Origin: Thozetella sp. PMI_491
Lineage: Eukaryota; Ascomycota; Sordariomycetes; Chaetosphaeriales; Chaetosphaeriaceae
NCBI GenBank assembly: GCA_021432635.1
Contig: MU270077.1
Location: forward strand, 209,531 to 273,530
Direction of reading: 5' to 3'
DNA length: 64,000 nt
The position numbers and the translations under genes were made by a program. Each line of letters opens with the position of its first letter. Position 1 is the stretch's first letter. Positions 58,050 to 64,000 of the stretch are shown in pieces. The notes under the pieces were generated by a model. The model saw only the letters and a program-made list of their open reading frames with translations, made no database searches and was not told the DNA's origin.

Positions 58050-59040
58050 ATGCGCATTTCTGCTGTTTCTTGTCTTATTCCGCTCGCAGGTCTCGTTCTC
58101 GCTGCTCCAGCAGAGAAGCGATCTGACGAGCCGGAGATTACCAATCCCATCTACTGGGTGCCGGTTGATAATGCTCTCAAGGCTTCTGTGGCGAAAGCGA
58201 AGGCCCCAAAGATTATGGCTTTTGATGCAGCCGGCCTCGGAAACACCACAAGCAACCCGTCATCTCATCCTGGTTCACCACTGACTGCGGAAGAGGAGCA
58301 GGTGCGCGTCAGAATTATCGGAGACGATGACCGAGTCGAGGTTGACAGCGCGTCCTACCCCTGGAGCGCCATCGGCCGTCTGTCATCAAGCGGCGGTGCC
58401 ATCTGCTCAGGTGCCCTAGTCGGCCCTCGCCTCGTCAGCGTCGCCCGTCACTGTATTGACGCGCCTGATGGCACGACGTTCACGTTCTCGCCCAACTACC
58501 GCGACGGACCGCGTTACGGCTCTTTCGGTGTCAACATCATCGCGTGGCTCGACGTGCCCGACTATATCAGTAACAACTGCAACCGGAAGTACGACTGGGC
58601 GCGTGAGTCGACCAGTCATAATCGCCTGCTGCAGATCAAAACTAATCTAAACGCTTCTAGTGCTTGTCCTCGACGAGGCCATTGGGTTCAACCAAGGTTG
58701 GCTGGGCTCCTCTGTCTGGACCAACCTTGGCATCGAGCATCAGGCGGTATTGAACAGCGCAGCGTACCATGGCGACAAGTTCGGCGCCGGACGCATGTAC
58801 TTTCACGGCGGCGTGACCAGCTGGAAGTGGGAGTTCCAGAACTGCGACAACTACGGTCCTCTCGAAAGCGACACCGATGGCACCTCGGGCTCCTCTGGGT
58901 CGGCCCTCTGGGTTTTTGACGGCCAAAACCGCTACAACCTCGGAGCACTCTCTGGTGGCACTGGAACCTTCACCATCCACGGCTGGGGCGAGGAGTATGT
59001 GAACGTGATTGCTGATTTGAATAACCAGTTCCCGAACTAG
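58050..59040 (+). CDS. Secreted chymotrypsin-fold serine protease (glutamyl endopeptidase-like)
   Basis: Extracellular endopeptidase of the S1/V8-like group. Exons 58050-58602 and 58661-59040 join across a 58-nt intron to 310 aa. A signal peptide covers residues 1 to about 19 (CLIPLAGLVLAAPA), and AEKR soon after is a plausible Kex2-type processing site, with a propeptide of about 80 residues before RVEVDSASYPWSAIG. Catalytic candidates are His in SVARHCID, Asp in YDWALLVLDE (formed across the splice) and Ser in TSGSSGSALW. Cys pairs (AICSG with ARHCI; NNCNRK with QNCDNY) are likely disulphides. The Ser loop lacks the usual GDSGG but fits V8-like enzymes. Confidence 0.88.
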
Positions 59041-60370
59041 GCCGGCCGACAGATGATTGGAAGTGAGCGTCTAGCCTCTGCATGCTCTTCGCGTTGTTCA
59101 AGGTGGAGATTGGCGCTGGAGGTTGGAAAAGCCAATGTCCGAAGCAACATCTTCCGAGTTCTCTAGATATATTAGGAGAAGCTACAAATTCAAACAAGTG
59201 TAGTCAACAATCCATTGATCCAGTCTTTAAACTGCATTTAAACTGTACTTTTAGGATCAAATTGTTCACCAATTAGACGCCGGCCCCGACACCAATATAT
59301 GCGCAGGGGGTCGTGCTGCATGCTACCCGATCTGCCCTACTTCGATCTAAATTCGGGCAACAACGACAACGACAATGACAAAAAAGGGCCAATTGACAAT
59401 GCCTGTACGCTTGAAGCATGCTATAGCAACTCGGAATATGTACAATACAACCCCTGTTTGTCTGTTTGTTGGAGTGAGAATTAATAGGCCAATGTCTTCA
59501 TAAGAAAAGTAATTAACCTAGATTATACGGAGTACAACTACCATACTAAGAATGCGGGGAAGCTAGCGATCTGTTAGCACACGGCCCAAGTTGATATCAC
59601 GAGCGCGGTTGTGCCCGATCATCCCCCGCATAATGGTTCGATCAATTTGGCGAGCTCGGCACGAGGTTTCTGTGTCTGGCGAGCGGACCTGTCTTATGTG
59701 GGGCCATCTTACCTCGTCCGAAAAGACGACTTGGCGAGCGGTTTGGTACTTCCGCTTACTTTCCGGCCCATCCTCGCCTCATTCGTCTGATTGGTGGCCA
59801 GAAAGCTGTAGCATTGCCACAAGATGGGGTTCCTGGAGAAGCAAGCTGGCGGCGAGGTCCGGGGTATGGGACGAAGTCGGCAGCGCTCTGTTCGGACCTG
59901 GAACAGCTCGCGGGGTACTAGCTGTAACTTCCCCATAGGGCTGGCCTCCAAATGTGAAGCATTTTCGTTGCGCGAATGCAAAATGATGAGTCGTAGACTA
60001 AATAGGTTGGCTAGTGTTATCTGATGATCCTAGACGAAGCGCGCGACAAGTAACAAGGCGTGACTCTCATGGTCAAAACATCAAAAGAAGTATGGCGGTC
60101 ATTTGCGATGCCGGGTATCGGGGTAGTCGGCTTTTGAACAGGCAAATAACGATATATGTGTCACTTGTTGGGAATAACAAAACCAATTTAACACCTAGTA
60201 TTATGCTCCAAGTCGTACAATATCCCTGCGACGTCGCCGCCAGTCTTGCGACTCCCACGTTGCTTCCCCGCTCCCGTGACGAGAAGCCAGATATACAGGA
60301 CCATTCGGTCTCAACTAGGGCTACCGGGGCCCAGCCTTATATAATTTCCCCATCTCTCTTCGCCATGGCA
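59041..60370. other. Intergenic between protease and transketolase 3' ends
   Basis: 1.3 kb between convergent genes. A 61-codon frame at 59299-59484 with four Cys near its end (CTLEACYS, CLSVCW) is noted but has no signal peptide or start context. Nothing else is supported. Confidence 0.4.
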
Positions 60371-62810
60371 TCAGTGCTCAAATGCAACCCCCAATGTCCC
60401 ATTAAGGTCCCTGAAGTCACCCCGAAGGCTCTGGATGCCCTCTTTCTTGACCTCCTCCACCAAATCGCGGATCTTCGGGGCAATGACGGTGGGTTCAAAC
60501 CCGAAGTAGTCGTACGCTGCCTTGGAGGGTAAGCTCTTGCCAAAGCGTCGCATCGAGACGGAAGCGTCCGCGTATCGCTCCCAACCGTTGGCCGCATATG
60601 CTTCGATCACAACAGTGGGCTTGCCCGCCTCGGGGCGGAGCACCAATTTCTTGTACTCGCGGGATTGCTGCTCAAAGAGGCGCTGGCACGGGAAGGAGAC
60701 GACGCGCGACTTAAGACCATACTGCTTCTCGAGCAGGTCCTTGGTCTGGATGGCGAGCCCCATCTCAGAGCCGACGCCGATCAGTGTGACGTCGAAGTCG
60801 TCGTCCTCGATGAACACGTACGCACCCTTGGCGACACCCTCGCGCGAAGAGTACTGGGGGTACTGCTCCAGGTTCTGGCGGGACAGGGAGATGACGGTTG
60901 GTGTCTCTGTCGCCTTGATAGCGGCGATGTAGGCGCCAGTGACCTCCTCCGAGTCGCAAGGCCGCATGTAGAGTATATTGGGCATCGCGCGATACAGCGC
61001 CGGGAGGGCGATGGGTTGATGTGTCGGGCCATCCTCGCCGGTACCGATGCTATCGTGGGTGGCAATGTGGATCTGTTGGAGTCCTTGAAGGGCACCCATG
61101 CGCACAGCAGGGGCGGCGTAAAGGTAGAACATGAAGAAAGAGCTCGTAATGGGAAGGAAGGTGCCTCGGTTGAAGGCAACGAGGCCGTTAGAGATAGCGC
61201 ACATGGCGTGCTCGCGGATGCCGTAGTGGATATAACGACCACCATAGTTGCCGTCGAGACCGCAGGCGGTGCGAAGCTCGGGCTACAGGATTGTTAGCTG
61301 TCTCGCTGACTTGCCTGAAAGAAGCCGGATAGGACGGATAGATGCAAGAACATACAGATTGGAAGTCCACCTTGTTGCCGTAGGCAACGTTGCAGGACGG
61401 GGTCAGGTCGGCCGTGCCCACTAGGAAGTTCTTCATATTCTCTGACAGGCGGTTGCCCACCAGACCGGCCGACTTTCGTGACGACGTGGGTACCGTGGGG
61501 AGCTCCTCCTTAGTCGGGATGAACTTTTGCCAATCCTCAGGCATCTTGCCCTCGACGCGCAGTTTGAACTCAGCCGCCAGCTCAGGGTATTTCTGGGTGT
61601 ACTGAGCAATTGTCGACGCCCACTCAGCCTCAAGCTGCTGGCCCCGGCCGGGTACATCCTTGAAGAAGTCGTACACATCCGCGGGGAGAACAAAGTGCTC
61701 CTCAGGGCTCAGGCCGAACATCGTTTTAATGCTGGCGACATCCTCGGGACCCAGGGCAGCACCGTGGGTGCTGGCATTGCCGGCCTTACGTGAGCCGAAG
61801 GCAATGACGGTACGGATATTGATGAAGGTGGGCTTTTCGCTCCCGCGCGCCGCGAGCAGAGCGGCCACGATGCCGGACACGTTGGAGTAGCCGTCAAGCA
61901 CGTCAATGACGTTCCAGCCGGTGGCGCGCATTTTGGCGTTGATATCTTCAGAGTTGGCGACGTCTGCAGTGCCGTCGCAGGTGATGTTGTTGTTATCGTA
62001 AATGATGCAGAGGTTGTTAAGTCTCCAGTGGCCGGCCAACGAAACAGCCTCTAGACCGACGCCCTCTTGGAGGCACGCATCGCCGATCATGCACCAAGTC
62101 ATGTTATTGACTAGCTTGAAGCCATCTCGGTTGTATGTCGCAGCAAGATGCTTGGTAGCCATCGCAAGGCCGACCGCGTTCGCGACACCCTGGCCCAGCG
62201 GGCCTGTCGTCACTTCAACACCCTCATTCTCAATTTCTGGATGTCCAGGGCAGAGCGAATCGGTGCGGTTGGAGTGGTAGCTCTTAAGCTGGTCTTGGGT
62301 CATGCTCTTGACGCCAACCAGATGCATGAAGAGATACTGCCAGAGGCAAGCATGTCCTGAAGAGAGCTGGTATCAGCGGCTGGATTACATCTTTACTGGC
62401 GTTTGTGGGGGAGCCTACCATTGGATAGAACAAATCGATCCCTGTTGAAGTAGTCGCAATTTGAAGGGGAATACTTCATGACATATTTGTAGAGGGCAAT
62501 GCCAATGGCTGCCATGCCCATGGCCGAGCTAGCATGCTGTTAGTGGATGAAAGTTCGCTGCTCACGGTGTTCAGGTCTTGCGTTAGGCGGGAGCCCGGAG
62601 GGGTAGGAGTGGGAGATGGGGGGCATACCCAGGATGGCCGCCCTTGAACTGCTCGCAAAGGTCGGCAATGTAAGCACGGAAAACGCCCAAAACACGATCA
62701 TGCTTGTCAGCTCCCTCGAGGTTGAGGCCGACCCCACCGAGCTTGCCCTCGACGGACTTGGTCACCACCGGGAGTGCGGCCGTCTCGTATGCCTCGAGAG
62801 AAGGAGCCAT
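60371..62810 (-). CDS. Transketolase / dihydroxyacetone synthase-like enzyme
   Basis: Thiamine-diphosphate enzyme transferring two-carbon ketol units; in ascomycetes this subtype is close to dihydroxyacetone synthase. Exons 62629-62810, 62419-62528, 61356-62356 and 60371-61282 join in frame to 734 aa, somewhat longer than housekeeping transketolase. The N-terminal domain has GGHPGSAMGMAAIG and VTTGPLGQGVANAVG. The thiamine motif runs from GDACLQEG to YDNNNITCDG. The pyrimidine domain has YIHYGIREHAM with the catalytic Glu, and THDSIGTGEDGPTHQPIA with the conserved His residues. The C-terminal domain ends GVAFEH, with no peroxisomal SKL-type signal, so a cytosolic location is more likely. It may supply triose or other sugars, but no partner kinase lies in the window. 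Confidence 0.92.
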
Positions 62811-63881
62811 GGTGCCGCTCTAGTCTGTGGGAACTGGAGATAATTGGGTTGGTATATGGATCTCACGAAATACAAGAAGACATAGAAACCCAGAAACACT
62901 GTTAAGAGGTGATGGCGGTCCTGGCCACTGCAGCGCATGTCGCGTATATATATATATATATCTGCACATATGGATACCCGTACTGATCGCCCCATGCGAC
63001 CTAGGAAGTCCCGGATGCAGCAAACTCCCTGTTGTCGTCTAGGCCCCTGGCTAGCCCCATGGCTTGATCGAGACGGTACTGGCTAAAACTCGTCTCGAGA
63101 TTTTGTCCTTGGCCAGCCGTCTGCGGCCATGGGCCCGTACAGATGGGTCAGGGGATCCCTAAATGGCCTAGATAAGACAGTCAATGTGGTAAATGGTGCT
63201 CCCTAGGCAGACCGACCTAAGCCCGCTCTATTACCGCCCGGTTGACATGGGGAGCACCCTTTCGTGACGAGTACCCAAGGGGAAGACAGCTAAAACCATG
63301 CCGAACTCGCGCCTCAACTTGCCCTCGGCCGCCCCACCGTACTGCTTCCGCTTGAACGGAAATCGACAATGGGTGGCACACGAGTCATATCTGGTGCACA
63401 TGGGACTGGGTGACACGCGCTGGAACCTGTCCAGCTACCCACTGAAGGCGCGGGGACTGTGTAATCCCCGCCGGCTTTCCCCCGCACTTCCCCCATATTC
63501 GTGGGGCAAAAAAGGCTCGTCTCGAGGCGACATAGTTGCCCATCCTAGTTGGCTCGCTTCTAGGTTTCCATCCCAGTTGGGCGCCAGCATCCCTGTAAGC
63601 GTGGCGTGGAGGCGTCATCTCAGCGATGCCTCGATGCGAGCCAAGATGGCCTCGATACCAGTGGTCTGGGAGTCTTCATGCCCGAGTCGGTGACAGAAGT
63701 AACATTGCTGGATAGGTGTTTTGGGTATGAACAGGATGTAGAGCTATTTACTATAAAACCGAAGCACGCTCGACTGCGAAGACCGAGCGTACCAGTATCA
63801 TACGTGCTGCGATATCGTCGCAATTGACAAGTCACTATCGAGGTTCTTCGCCGCTGCTCGTTCTAAGGCTTCTTATCCAGC
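62811..63881. other. Divergent region with a TA microsatellite
   Basis: 1.07 kb between the transketolase start and the right-edge gene. A TA dinucleotide run occupies about 62945-62961 in the transketolase 5' flank. No gene is seen. Confidence 0.5.
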
Positions 63882-64000
63882 ATGCCTCCGATTGCCAGTT
63901 CAGACCTTAACGCTACTACGGCCCCAGTGGTCGGCAGTGCTGCTGAGGACCAGCCTTTTATCAGCACCCAGCCCGATGCTGGGTTCGACTGGCGTGTTTC
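63882..64000 (+). CDS. Start of a gene truncated by the window edge
   Basis: An ATG at 63882 opens a frame that runs without a stop to the last base, about 39 codons, starting MPPIASSDLN and continuing with polar, acidic sequence (SAAEDQPFISTQ). No domain is visible in this leader. The call rests on the open frame and the spacing from the divergent transketolase gene. Confidence 0.45.
   Translation, partial: MPPIASSDLNATTAPVVGSAAEDQPFISTQPDAGFDWRV

Noticed and set aside
59299-59484. 61-codon Cys-containing frame as a small secreted protein
   Set aside because: No signal peptide or upstream exon with one was found; four Cys alone are weak support.
1-64000. tRNA, rRNA, centromere, telomere or complete transposon
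   Set aside because: I saw no cloverleaf, rRNA core, telomere repeat or transposase/reverse-transcriptase motif by eye; a tRNAscan or RepeatMasker run could still find short or decayed ones.

Overview
The window is nuclear DNA of a filamentous ascomycete (Pezizomycotina; the gene families fit a Sordariomycete best, but no marker gene fixes genus or order). Evidence: nearly every gene is split by short GT-AG introns of about 50-175 nt, many with CTRAC-like branch points; three Zn2Cys6 regulators, fungal-type cytochrome P450s, a Dal5-type transporter, a BIM1-like copper protein and a fungal rhodopsin-domain membrane protein are present; there are no operons. I rebuilt 25 genes by joining exons by eye at splice sites that keep frame and family motifs. 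A 26th gene starts at the right edge.

Layout. 0.2-4.2 kb: two minus-strand peptidases, M28B (glutamate carboxypeptidase II-like) and M20-like. 5.2-8.2 kb: an anion:cation-type MFS transporter facing a SAM methyltransferase. 9.0-11.9 kb: an F-box protein and a GFA/CENP-V-type zinc protein. 13.1-15.2 kb: a P450. 15.8-23.4 kb: a zinc-cluster regulator, two minus-strand short-chain dehydrogenases and a second zinc-cluster regulator. 23.9-28.7 kb: a BIM1-like copper protein, a third zinc-cluster regulator (5' exon unresolved) and a small type I membrane protein. 30.9-36.4 kb: a second F-box protein, a six-cysteine secreted protein and a tyrosinase. 37.6-56.7 kb: five more P450s around a seven-helix-type membrane protein. 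58.0-62.8 kb: a secreted serine protease and a transketolase/dihydroxyacetone-synthase-like enzyme.

The many oxidoreductases, regulators, transporter and secreted proteins suggest accessory or secondary-metabolism territory. No PKS, NRPS, terpene cyclase or prenyltransferase backbone is visible, so any cluster must draw its scaffold from outside the window or act on exogenous compounds.

The most unusual signal is in introns. Intron 2 of the MFS gene (5519-5648) and intron 2 of the first F-box gene (9897-10034) are recognisably the same sequence in unrelated genes: one 46-nt stretch aligns without gaps at 39 positions, and the 5' ends, a stem-loop, the branch point and the GGATAG 3' end are shared. 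This is the signature of an introner-like (self-propagating intron) element. In the MFS gene the element sits one nucleotide inside an exon, next to another intron, so the mature frame requires either a one-nucleotide exon or sequential, stwintron-like splicing. The frame closes exactly, and a lysine expected in this transporter family is restored, only if that single A is kept.
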